Shown here: one piece after another, positions 46,771-55,304 of the stretch
Layout of the letters: each line of letters opens with the position of its first letter
Numbering within the stretch: the stretch's first letter is position 1
NCBI RefSeq assembly: GCF_017948265.1
Contig: NZ_CP072852.1
Location: 3,968,001 to 4,032,000 of the forward strand
Origin: Rhodoferax sp. PAMC 29310
Lineage (GTDB): Bacteria; Pseudomonadota; Gammaproteobacteria; Burkholderiales; Burkholderiaceae_C
Length of the DNA stretch: 64,000 nt
Direction: 5' to 3'
Position numbers and translations under genes: made by a program
The notes under the pieces: model-generated
Seen by the model: only the letters and a program-made list of their open reading frames with translations
Database searches by the model: none
Told to the model about the DNA's origin: nothing

Positions 46771-46837
46771 GCCACTTCACGCGTCCAAGCCAAAGTGCAA
46801 GGCAAGGGGACGGCTGCTTACTCCATGCCGCACTCGT

Positions 46838-47268
46838 TCAGTGCAGCGTGTTCGTCATGATCTGGTGTATTTCCTTCTCCAGATCCTTCGATGGAAGGAT
46901 CACCATCTGCTTGCCGCCGAATTCAGCCGAGTAGCGCGGCGCGTCGCTGGCATTCTGATAGGCTTCGCTAAGCCGAACAATCAACTTTCCAACGTCAATC
47001 TGCGACATTTTTTTTCTTCAGCGAACTCCTTGAGCCCAGTAACCTTCCCATCGTGAATCCAGGCAATGCCAAAGCTCTTGGGTGGCTTGCCCAGGAAGAC
47101 AAAGGCTTCATGCTCTGCTGGAACCACTTCCAGGTGGTCAGACACCTTCTGCGCCAGCTCCTCCAACGGGCCTTTGATTTCATCGAGTTGAGCCAGCGCA
47201 TAGTTGCCGACCGGCAGCTGCGGATACTCAATCTCCTTGTTGCCAAATAGTTTGTCCAGTAGTCCCAT
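46838..47268 (-). pseudogene. Small hypothetical protein split at an A8 run
   Basis: The first part (46981-47268) encodes 95 residues: MGLLDKLFGNKEIEYPQLPV … GIAWIHDGKV … KEFAEEKK. It then goes out of frame at a run of eight A at 47008-47015 on the minus strand. Moving one base gives …EEKKMSQIDVGKLIVRL, continuing to KDLEKEIHQIMTNTLH and a stop at 46838. Alternatively the ATG at 47008 starts a separate 56-residue protein. The unbroken protein would be about 145 residues and has no recognised function. The A8 run makes a sequencing error, a real mutation or slippage all possible. Confidence 0.65.
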
Positions 47269-47494
47269 GTTGTTCTCCTTTTATATGAATAGATGAGAGC
47301 CTGACAGCTGCTCACATGTGTGCTGAGCGCAAGGAAAAATATGCTGCCAAACGCTTCAACCTTATCCGATCAGACCGTTTTTTTCAAATCGGCCAGAAGA
47401 ATGGCGATCAGGAGAATTGGTGGCAAACCCCCATTTCTCTTGCAGCGAGACACGGTTTTTGCCTTCACCGAAGGGCTAACCGGCGCACTACTTG

Positions 47495-48257
47495 GGTGTG
47501 GCGTCAGACAGATTTGCAGACGCATTCTGCGTGCCTTCGTGGGCAGGGGCCTGCTTGAGATCTTTGAGGCCAAAGAGATGCTGGCCTACCAATACAGTGG
47601 GTTTTCGGTTGATGCCGGTGTCACCACCGCGTACGCACCGCCACCGCTACTTTGGGGTGCTGGCACCGAACTCGCCACTCAGGGCAGCGGTGACGGCCAT
47701 GGCGGCACCAGAGCAACCGACTGCGGCACAGGCGCTGCCAGCCGCCATGGCTGAGGCCGTGTCTGGTGTTGCCTCACCGGGTAATGCAGTTGCACCCGCT
47801 TCTGAACCTGCGCCACCCAAGCGCGCAGCGCACTATCTGTGGGCGGTGTTGATTGCGCGTATCTACGAGGTGTTCCCGCTGCTGTGCCCAACCTGTGGTG
47901 GCCAGATGCGCATCATCGCCTTTATCACACACAGCGCCGATATCCGGCACATCGTGAACCACATTGGCGTGCCATCCGAGCCCCCGCACATCACACCAGC
48001 ACGCGGGCCGCCGTTGTGGGAGGGCTGTGATGCGCAGGTGGGTGAGGAGCCACAAATCGAGCCGGATTGGGACTTGGCGGCACAGTCATCACCAAACTAC
48101 GAGGTCGATCAGCGCGTCAATCGGTGACTGAGAGAGACGGCGATGCAGATGCGCTGCGGGGGAAGGCTGCGACCGCTTAAACTGCACATTTCAACGGCGT
48201 CAGAATGCCAAAAACCCATGCCATACTTGGCCCAAGGCGGTTGAATTTCCTATCCGT
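47495..48257 (+). mobile_element. IS91-like element with internally deleted transposase (copy 2)
   Basis: The transposase is broken. An upstream piece (RAFVGRGLLEIFEAKEMLAY, QYSGFSVDAGV) is in one frame near 47520-47625. Then after a large internal deletion the C-terminal third (HRHRYFGVLAPNSPLRAAV … IYEVFPLLCPTCGGQMRIIA … NR) continues in another frame to 48127. The part from 47958 repeats 46415-46770. The HUH nuclease region is absent, so the element cannot move by itself. Confidence 0.8.
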
Positions 48258-48476
48258 TCCTTATCTTCTCTTTTTTGTGCAGCAGTTGACAGGGTTTGAA
48301 CTCGAAAGCTAAAGACAACAATCATGGCATGCGGTAGCATTTAAGCAATTTTTGCTGTTTACTGTTTGCAATCCAAAGTTGCTAGGCCAATGGATCATCG
48401 TGTCCTTGTAAAACCTCTTATTTAATGATCAAAAGAACGTGGCAGTGCGTCATTTGAGTAAACCCGAATTAGATAT

Positions 48477-48689
48477 ATGTATTCAAAAAAAAGTATTTTG
48501 AAGGCAGTAATATTTTTAGGCAATTGCTTGATCGGTATTAGTTGCTTGTTATTAGTCCTTGGTCTATTTGGGATATTTGATTTGGAGTTTTACTCGTATG
48601 GCCTCTCTTCAGGCATCCGAGTTGTGGGGTCTCTGGCAATAACCGGATGCCTGTTGAGCGCTGTTGGCAACTATATATTAGAGCAATAA
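48477..48689 (+). CDS. Small AT-rich two-helix membrane protein
   Basis: A 70-residue hydrophobic protein with two predicted membrane helices (about residues 9-33 and 46-66). The codons are strikingly AT-rich compared with the surrounding genes, which suggests horizontal transfer. It has no recognised family. It starts a group of three small membrane-protein genes between two transposon remnants. There is no strong ribosome site. Confidence 0.55.
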   Translation: MYSKKSILKAVIFLGNCLIGISCLLLVLGLFGIFDLEFYSYGLSSGIRVVGSLAITGCLLSAVGNYILEQ

Positions 48690-48728
48690 TTTTAAATTTT
48701 TTCTTGGTATTATTTATGGAGTTTATAA

Positions 48729-48911
48729 ATGTTTCAAAAATCTGATTATTTTATTATTTCGGCTGTTATGTTTTCTTTTGCAATATCAGCATATATATGG
48801 TTTGTACAACAAGACCCTCAGCAGGCGATCTACACAGCCATTTGGATACCAAGTATTTTTACATTTGGAATTTACTTCAAACTGTGTGCCTTGATGGGGA
48901 AAAACAAATGA
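48729..48911 (+). CDS. Small AT-rich two-helix membrane protein
   Basis: A 60-residue protein with helices at about residues 7-26 and 37-55 (IISAVMFSFAISAYIWF; IWIPSIFTFGIYFKLCAL). Its stop overlaps the next gene's ATG (ATGA), an arrangement that couples translation. Codon use is AT-rich. Function unknown. Confidence 0.55.
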   Translation: MFQKSDYFIISAVMFSFAISAYIWFVQQDPQQAIYTAIWIPSIFTFGIYFKLCALMGKNK

Positions 48912-49018
48912 AAGACCTGCTGCTGCCTGCAATATTTATTTTTTCTTTGCTGGTCATTGGACTTGTATTGACTTTTCTTGAGTTCAGAAAAATAGAAAAA
49001 AACAAGAAAAAAGATTAA
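48908..49018 (+). CDS. Tiny single-helix membrane protein
   Basis: A 36-residue protein consisting of one helix (LLLPAIFIFSLLVIGLVLTF) and a positively charged, lysine-rich tail (EFRKIEKNKKKD). The ATG overlaps the previous stop by ATGA. Size, charge and coupling recall small membrane regulators or toxins, but nothing proves a role. Confidence 0.5.
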   Translation: MKDLLLPAIFIFSLLVIGLVLTFLEFRKIEKNKKKD

Positions 49019-49054
49019 TTTGTTGTAGCTCTGTTTGCTGATGCTTTAGCGAGG

Positions 49055-50002
49055 CTAGGGGTCAAGTCCCGCCTGTTCACAAACTCGTTTGACAAACAAA
49101 TCAGGTTTTTCTGCGCGCCATTTCTGCAAAGCTTGAATAGGTTTTTGGTGCTTCAAAGCCCGCTGCGGGATATGGTGGTTGTAGGTCTTTAAATAGAGCG
49201 TCAGAGTCGTCTCCAGCTCAGCCGCTGATGCGAAACGTGTTTGCTTAACCAAGTCGCTGATGCGCCCATTGAAGCGCTCCACCATGCCATTGGTTTGCGG
49301 ATGGCGTGGGGGCGACAGGCGATGCACGATACCCATCTCGGCACAGCTGATGTCGAACGTATGCTTGCCCGTGGCTTGTTTGCTCTTGGCTGTAAAACGG
49401 TCGGTAAATTGACTTCCGTTGTCAGTCAGAATCTTTTGAATTCTCATGGGCGAGACTTTTCTCAACCGGCACAAAAAATCGGTACTGCTGACGTCAGTCT
49501 GGTCGTTGTAAATGTGGAAATAGACCCACCGTGTCGCTCGATCAATGGCCACAAAGAGGTAGCGCCTCTTCGTCTCACCAGGCATCTGCGGCAGGTACTT
49601 GCTGTCAATGTGTATGAATCCAGGCTCGTAGTCCTTGAAGGTTTTCAGTGGCGCAGGCTCCCCCTCAACTTGTGGCAGCAGGCCTTTCAGATCGGAGACG
49701 CCATGGCGGCGCAAACAACGGTCCAAGCCTGAGCGTGAAACAGCGGCATTGATGAACTCGCGGGTGATCGCCAGCAGGTCGTCCAGGGGCAGTAGAACTG
49801 TGCGCCGAAGCTCGACAACAAGTTGCTCCTGCGCTGGACTGAGCGTCGTCTTCAGCGTACGCGGGCGGTGGGAGCGATCCTCTGAATCTTCGCGCTCTTT
49901 CCACTTGCGAGCGGTGGCGGGCGTGATGTTGTATCGGTCGGCCAGCGCACTGGCACCAGCGGGCGAGGTCCTTATCTCAGCGCGTGTGCGAGGCGGCGCG
50001 CG
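49055..50002 (-). pseudogene. IS481-like transposase, N-terminally truncated
   Basis: The reading frame is open from 50002 to the stop at 49055 but has no start; an in-frame TGA at 50003-50005 marks the lost N-terminus. Visible: a helix-turn-helix (ALADRYNITPATARKWKERE), then the rve integrase core with DDE residues in HIDSKYLPQM, LTDNGSQFTD and NGMVERFNGRI. About 315 residues remain. The N-terminal ~15-20 residues seem to have been lost where the IS3-like element begins. Confidence 0.82.
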
Positions 50003-50023
50003 TCAAGGTAGTTGTCGCCTAAT

Positions 50024-51142
50024 TCACGCAGCCAGGGGCTTAGTAAGCTTTTGCTCCACATGCTCCACATGCTCCACATGCTCCACATGCTCCGAGATGA
50101 CGGAGTCACGTTCCGGGTTGAGCGTGACGGCCCCTATGGACTGCCAGTTGCGCGTATTACCTGACCAACGTGCCGGATTGCACTCCTTTGCCTGGGTGTA
50201 CAGGGCATGACGAGCGGCAAGAATGGCGTGGTCTTCACCAGTGTGGCGCTGCTGAGGTGAGACGTAACGGATGCCGCTGTGTTTGTGCTCCAGGTTGTAC
50301 CAATGCACAAACGCAGCTCTCCATTGGCGCGCTGCTTCCAACGTCTCGAATCCCTTGGTGGGGAACTCCGGGCGGTACTTGGCCGTGCGAAACAGCGATT
50401 CGGCATAAGCGTTGTCATCGCTCACCCGCGGGCGTGAGTACGATGGCTTCACGCCCAACCAGTTGAGCATGGCCAGCACCGTTGTGGCCTTGAGCGTGGA
50501 GCCGTTGTCGCCATGCAATACCGGCTTGTCAGCAAGGGTTGCAATGCCCTCGGCCAAAGCGGTGCGACGCACCAGATGCACCGCATGATCTGAGCTGTCG
50601 TTGGCATGCACCTCCCAGCCCACAATCTTGCGGCTGTATAGATCCAGGATCAGATACAGGTGAAACCACCGACCAATCACCGTCGCGGGCAAATAGGTCA
50701 TGTCCCAACACCAAACTCGACGTGTAGTCGTGGCGATGTGGGTCGTGGGCGGGCGTTTGGCTTTGGATGCCTTGGAGCGCCCTCGGTGGGCTGTTTGCCC
50801 ATGTGAGCGCATCACCCGTGCAAACGTGGACTCGCTGGCCAGGTACACGCCCTCATCGGCCAGCATGGGCACGATGCGCGCAGGTGGTACAGCACAAAAG
50901 CGTGCCTCGTTGGCCACGCTCAGAAGTTTGGCGCGCTCGTCAGCACTCAAAGCATGTGCAGGCGTGGGGCGCTGCGCTGCTGGCCTGCCATCTCCCGTGG
51001 TCAGGCCCTCATTCGCATTCCAGCGCTGTAGGGTGCGGGCGTCTATGCCGGCCACCTCACAAACCGGCGCCAACCGCGCTCCTGCCTCACGGGCTTGTCT
51101 GATGTCTCGGGCCAATGTGCGGTGATCTGCGATGAGGATCAT
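50024..51142 (-). CDS. IS3-family transposase, OrfB
   Basis: A 372-residue DDE transposase of the IS3 family. The N-terminal helical region (RQAREAGARLAPVCEVAGID) precedes the rve core: VWCWDMTYLPATVIGRWFHL (first Asp), VLHGDNGSTLKATTV (second Asp) and DDNAYAESLFRTAKY (Glu). It begins four bases before the end of orfA, as in IS3 elements that make an OrfAB fusion by frameshifting. The C-terminus carries EHV repeated four times, from a 9-bp tandem repeat. The protein is full length. Confidence 0.9.
   Translation of the reverse strand: MILIADHRTLARDIRQAREAGARLAPVCEVAGIDARTLQRWNANEGLTTGDGRPAAQRPTPAHALSADERAKLLSVANEARFCAVPPARIVPMLADEGVYLASESTFARVMRSHGQTAHRGRSKASKAKRPPTTHIATTTRRVWCWDMTYLPATVIGRWFHLYLILDLYSRKIVGWEVHANDSSDHAVHLVRRTALAEGIATLADKPVLHGDNGSTLKATTVLAMLNWLGVKPSYSRPRVSDDNAYAESLFRTAKYRPEFPTKGFETLEAARQWRAAFVHWYNLEHKHSGIRYVSPQQRHTGEDHAILAARHALYTQAKECNPARWSGNTRNWQSIGAVTLNPERDSVISEHVEHVEHVEHVEQKLTKPLAA
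50053..50093 (-). repeat. 9-bp tandem repeat in the IS3 orfB end
   Basis: GCTCCACAT is repeated four times at 50053-50088, followed by GCTCC. On the coding strand it gives the EHV repeats near the C-terminus of OrfB. Confidence 0.9.
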
Positions 51143-51537
51143 GCGTCCTCGCCCCTGCTGTAGATCGCCGCGACTTTTTTTGACAGAACCAGCAATGCTG
51201 CGGTTTCGGCCAGTGCGCGGTCTTTGCGCAGCAGCTCCCTTTCAAGCTCCTTGATGCGCTTGCGATCCAGGCGTGTGGCCCGCGGACTGGCTCGTGCGTC
51301 CTGGGGCTCAGTCAGAGCTGTGGTGGCGCTGGCACACCATTGCTCCAATTCACCCGGATAGATGCCTGTGTGCGGCACCAGCCATTCTTGTCCGCCTCTG
51401 ACAGTGCTGCCGTGGTGATCACCGCCTGCAATCTCGCTGGCGCAGTCCATGCCCGCCCTCGGGCGGGCATGGACTGGAGACCGTTTCTTCCCATTCGGGT
51501 TTACCAGCGTGACAAAAAAAGATGCGGAACTTACCAT
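51139..51537 (-). pseudogene. IS3-family OrfA, frameshifted
   Basis: OrfA is the helix-turn-helix partner of OrfB. Downstream of about 51365 the expected sequence GIYPGELEQWCASATTAL to LLRKDRALAETAALLVLSKK is in frame. Upstream, the expected ARLQAVITTAALSEADKNGW is found only in a different frame, so there is a shift near 51360-51380. The very N-terminus is not clearly recognised and includes a perfect inverted repeat at 51443-51476. The ATG at 51537 is a tentative start. Without an intact OrfA this IS copy is probably immobile. Confidence 0.6.
51443..51476. repeat. Perfect inverted repeat inside IS3 orfA
   Basis: CAGTCCATGCCCGCCC (51443-51458) and GGGCGGGCATGGACTG (51461-51476) are exact reverse complements with TC between them. 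The hairpin lies within the damaged N-terminal part of orfA, and its GC-rich arms look foreign to a coding region. Confidence 0.8.
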
Positions 51538-51683
51538 TAGAAAATAGTACGATCGTGCTAATTTGACTCTAACTGCCTGATACAAGCGGCCAGTTTCGAG
51601 CCTGTCTGTATCGGCGCCCCCCACTCCCAGGGTGTCTAAATTCTCAGTTGAAATTCTTTTATTTAAATTGGCCGCTGGGCCAG

Positions 51684-52621
<938 letters not shown>

Positions 52622-52633
52622 GGCGAGGTTGTC

Positions 52634-53602
52634 GTGAATCCTGTGCGTTTCGGGCTGTTGTTTCTGGCTTTGCTGGGGCTGATTGCCATTGGCTGGGCCG
52701 GCTGGCCGGAAACCACTTTAGTGGCGCATTCGGTCGCGGCTAAGGTGCCTGCGATCACTCCTTCTCCCTTCGTTCGGTCAATGCAGGACACCCTGCCCGA
52801 CGGTGACTTGCGTGCTTGGGCGCCGAAAGGATCCACAGATTCGGTCGATCCAGGCACTTATGGTGAGCTCAAACGCCTGTTTGACTACTACCTCAGTGCG
52901 ATTGGCGAGCAAAACCTTGATGCCATCGTGCTGCAAATTCGCAGTGAACTTGATCGACGTTTGACTGCGGGTCAGGCGCTCCAGGCGAAGCGACTCTTGG
53001 CCTCTTACCTGGACTACAAACGCGAATTGGCTGTTCTGGAAGGTCAAGTCCTAACCGCAGGTGGCGGGGTTGCGGCTGTTCGGCGGCGCCTCAATGGGAT
53101 GCAGGACTTGCGTGCGCAGTTCTTTAACGCCGTGGAGGATCGAGGCATGTTTGGGCTGGAGGACGCTGCTGACATGGGTACAATTGCCCGCCTGGAGGTC
53201 AGCCAAAACGCGACGTTGACGTCCGCTCAAAAAAAGGCGCAGTTGGCGGCCCTGGACGAGAGCCTTCCCTTGGTGTTGAAGGAGCAGCGCGATGCCACTC
53301 AAGTTGTCACGCGAGCGCAGCAGGCCGTCGTGGAACTGCGCGCACAAGGTGGCAGTGAAGACGATGTCTACCGAATGCGCAGCAAAACATTTGATTCACA
53401 GGCCGCTGCCCGCCTTGCGGAAGTGGATCGGGAAGAGACGGCCTGGAAGGGCCGCATTGACCGCTATCTGAGCGCTCGCGCTCAACTCTTGAAATCTCAC
53501 GAAAAGGCATCGCCTTCTGAAATTCAGCAAGGTTTGCAGCAATTGCAACAAGCTCGCTTCACAGGCGATGAGCAGCGGCGACTTGCCGCTTTCGAGCCCT
53601 GA
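52634..53602 (+). CDS. lifO: Lipase secretion chaperone (foldase Lif)
   Basis: A 322-residue steric foldase anchored in the inner membrane by a single N-terminal helix (about residues 6-23). It helps fold the partner lipase in the periplasm. The family motif RxxFDYxLSAxGE appears as LFDYYLSAIGEQ (about residues 82-93). The rest is helical and rich in Gln and Arg. It lies 12 bp after the lipase gene, the usual order. The frame is intact although its lipase is broken, so it may be on the way to loss or serve another lipase elsewhere. Confidence 0.9.
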   Translation: MNPVRFGLLFLALLGLIAIGWAGWPETTLVAHSVAAKVPAITPSPFVRSMQDTLPDGDLRAWAPKGSTDSVDPGTYGELKRLFDYYLSAIGEQNLDAIVLQIRSELDRRLTAGQALQAKRLLASYLDYKRELAVLEGQVLTAGGGVAAVRRRLNGMQDLRAQFFNAVEDRGMFGLEDAADMGTIARLEVSQNATLTSAQKKAQLAALDESLPLVLKEQRDATQVVTRAQQAVVELRAQGGSEDDVYRMRSKTFDSQAAARLAEVDREETAWKGRIDRYLSARAQLLKSHEKASPSEIQQGLQQLQQARFTGDEQRRLAAFEP

Positions 53603-53752
53603 CGAACGAGAAGGCTGAAGAGGCGGCTGGCATTCAACTGTCAACTCCTGTCAGCTCGAAATAGGCGTGGCCCTTGGTAGGGCAAATCCATCAGTGGCTT
53701 CCCGCTGAGGCTGGCAGGCATACTGGTGCACGCTAATCGACTGGGGAGGAAA

Positions 53753-54796
53753 ATGATTACTTACTACAACCACCTGCATGCCTTGCACCAAGGCAAGCTG
53801 GAGATGTTTCGCGGCGAACTGGTGCCGTGTTTTGAGATACCTTCGCGGGCCGACCATGTGATGAAGGAGTTGGAACGGCGCAAGCTGGGTCCTGTGAAGG
53901 CGCCACTGGCGTTTGACGACGCGGCGCTGGCAAGTATTCATGCCCCTCGCTATCTCGACTTTCTGACCCATGCCTGGGACGAGTGGGTGGCGCTGGACCC
54001 GTCCAATGCCGGGCGAGACGCCTTGCCCTCAGTCTGGCCGACGCGCACGCTGCGCTCAGACGTGTTGCCAGCCAACTTCTCGGCGCGCATGGGTTTGTTT
54101 TCTTACGACGCGGGCAGTCCTTTGACTTCCGGCACCTGGACGGCGGCGCGGGCTGGGGCGCATTGCGCCCTGAGCGCGGCGCAAGAGGTCTCTGGCGGGG
54201 CGCGTGCGGCCTTTGCCTTGTCCCGCCCGCCGGGTCATCATGCTGGCGCGGACTTCTTTGGTGGCTATTGCTTTTTGAACAATGCCGCACTGGCCGCACA
54301 GCGCCTGCGCGGCCAAGGTGCGGCGCGGGTGGCGGTGCTGGACATTGATTACCACCATGGCAACGGAACGCAGTCCATTTTTTATGACCGTGCTGATGTG
54401 TTATTCACCAGTATTCATGGCGACCCGCACACCGAGTACCCCTTCTTTCTGGGCTATGCCGATGAACAGGGAGTTGGCGCCGGGCTGGGCTTTAACCACA
54501 ATCTGCCGTTGCCACGCGGCACGGACTTCGCGCTCTGGAGCGCGGCGTTGCAAGACGCTTTGAGGGGCATTCAACGGTTTGGCGCGCAAGCGTTGGTGGT
54601 GTCGCTGGGCTTGGATACATTTGAGGGCGACCCGATTTCCGGCTTCACGCTGAAAAGCGAGGACTACCTGCGCGTGGGCGAGGCCATCGCGGCCGCTGGT
54701 TTGCCCACGGTGTTTGTCTTTGAGGGTGGCTACGCCGTGGCTGAGGTGGGCGTCAACGCGGTCAACGTGCTTGAAGGTTTCGAGCGAGCTTGCTGA
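53753..54796 (+). CDS. Histone deacetylase / acetylpolyamine amidohydrolase-like protein
   Basis: A 347-residue zinc hydrolase of the arginase-deacetylase fold. Active-site landmarks are SRPPGHHAGADFFGGYCFLNNAA (first part), LDIDYHHGNGTQSIFYD with the zinc Asp197 and His199, and LGLDTFEGDPIS with the second zinc aspartate. It ends in VFEGGYAVAEVG (catalytic tyrosine). Bacterial members deacetylate acetylpolyamines or other amides. The ATG at 53753 follows GGGGAGG; a GTG at 53726 is less likely. Acetate released by such an enzyme would fit the neighbouring acetate-transport genes, but this is a guess. Confidence 0.9.
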   Translation: MITYYNHLHALHQGKLEMFRGELVPCFEIPSRADHVMKELERRKLGPVKAPLAFDDAALASIHAPRYLDFLTHAWDEWVALDPSNAGRDALPSVWPTRTLRSDVLPANFSARMGLFSYDAGSPLTSGTWTAARAGAHCALSAAQEVSGGARAAFALSRPPGHHAGADFFGGYCFLNNAALAAQRLRGQGAARVAVLDIDYHHGNGTQSIFYDRADVLFTSIHGDPHTEYPFFLGYADEQGVGAGLGFNHNLPLPRGTDFALWSAALQDALRGIQRFGAQALVVSLGLDTFEGDPISGFTLKSEDYLRVGEAIAAAGLPTVFVFEGGYAVAEVGVNAVNVLEGFERAC

Positions 54797-55033
54797 GCCA
54801 TTTTTTTAAAGAATGATGATTCCATTGGGTTTTTAGCCCCGGGGTCATTGCGGTAACGAATTGCTCGGTGTTTTCCCTTGGTTTTTCCATCAAAGGAGCA
54901 TTTGGGCAAAAATATCAGAAAACTGTAAGGAATGGTAGAGATAGTCCACCCCACAGAGTGTTGGATTCGTCCTTGCTGTGTGCTCTTGCAGTGAATTTTC
55001 ACTGTTGTCCCTTAACTTTCTCGAGGAGATTTC

Positions 55034-55294
55034 ATGAAGGAAGACCTAAGTAGTCAAGCCTACTGGAAGGCCACGATTGCCCTACTGACCAAGATTCTCA
55101 TCATCTGGGCAGCGGTGTCATTCGGTGCTGGAATTCTGTTTGCCCCAATGCTCAACAACATCATGCTTGGCGGTTACCCGCTGGGATTCTGGTTTGCTCA
55201 GCAGGGCTCCATCTATGTCTTTATTGTGCTGATTTTTTATTACGCCAAAAAGATGAATGACCTTGACGTTCGGTTCGACGTTCACGAAGACTGA
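55034..55294 (+). CDS. DUF4212 small symporter subunit
   Basis: An 86-residue membrane protein with two helices (around LTKILIIWAAVSFGAGILFA and FWFAQQGSIYVFIVLIFYY). DUF4212 proteins are the usual small partner of the VC_2705-type sodium:solute symporter encoded next, comparable to DUF485 with ActP. GAGGAG precedes the ATG by six bases. The two genes are 10 bp apart. Confidence 0.92.
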   Translation: MKEDLSSQAYWKATIALLTKILIIWAAVSFGAGILFAPMLNNIMLGGYPLGFWFAQQGSIYVFIVLIFYYAKKMNDLDVRFDVHED

Positions 55295-55304
55295 GGACTA
55301 AATC

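Noticed and set aside
50053..50093. CRISPR-like array
   Set aside because: The units are 9 bp and directly adjacent without spacers, and they encode a repeated tripeptide in a transposase.
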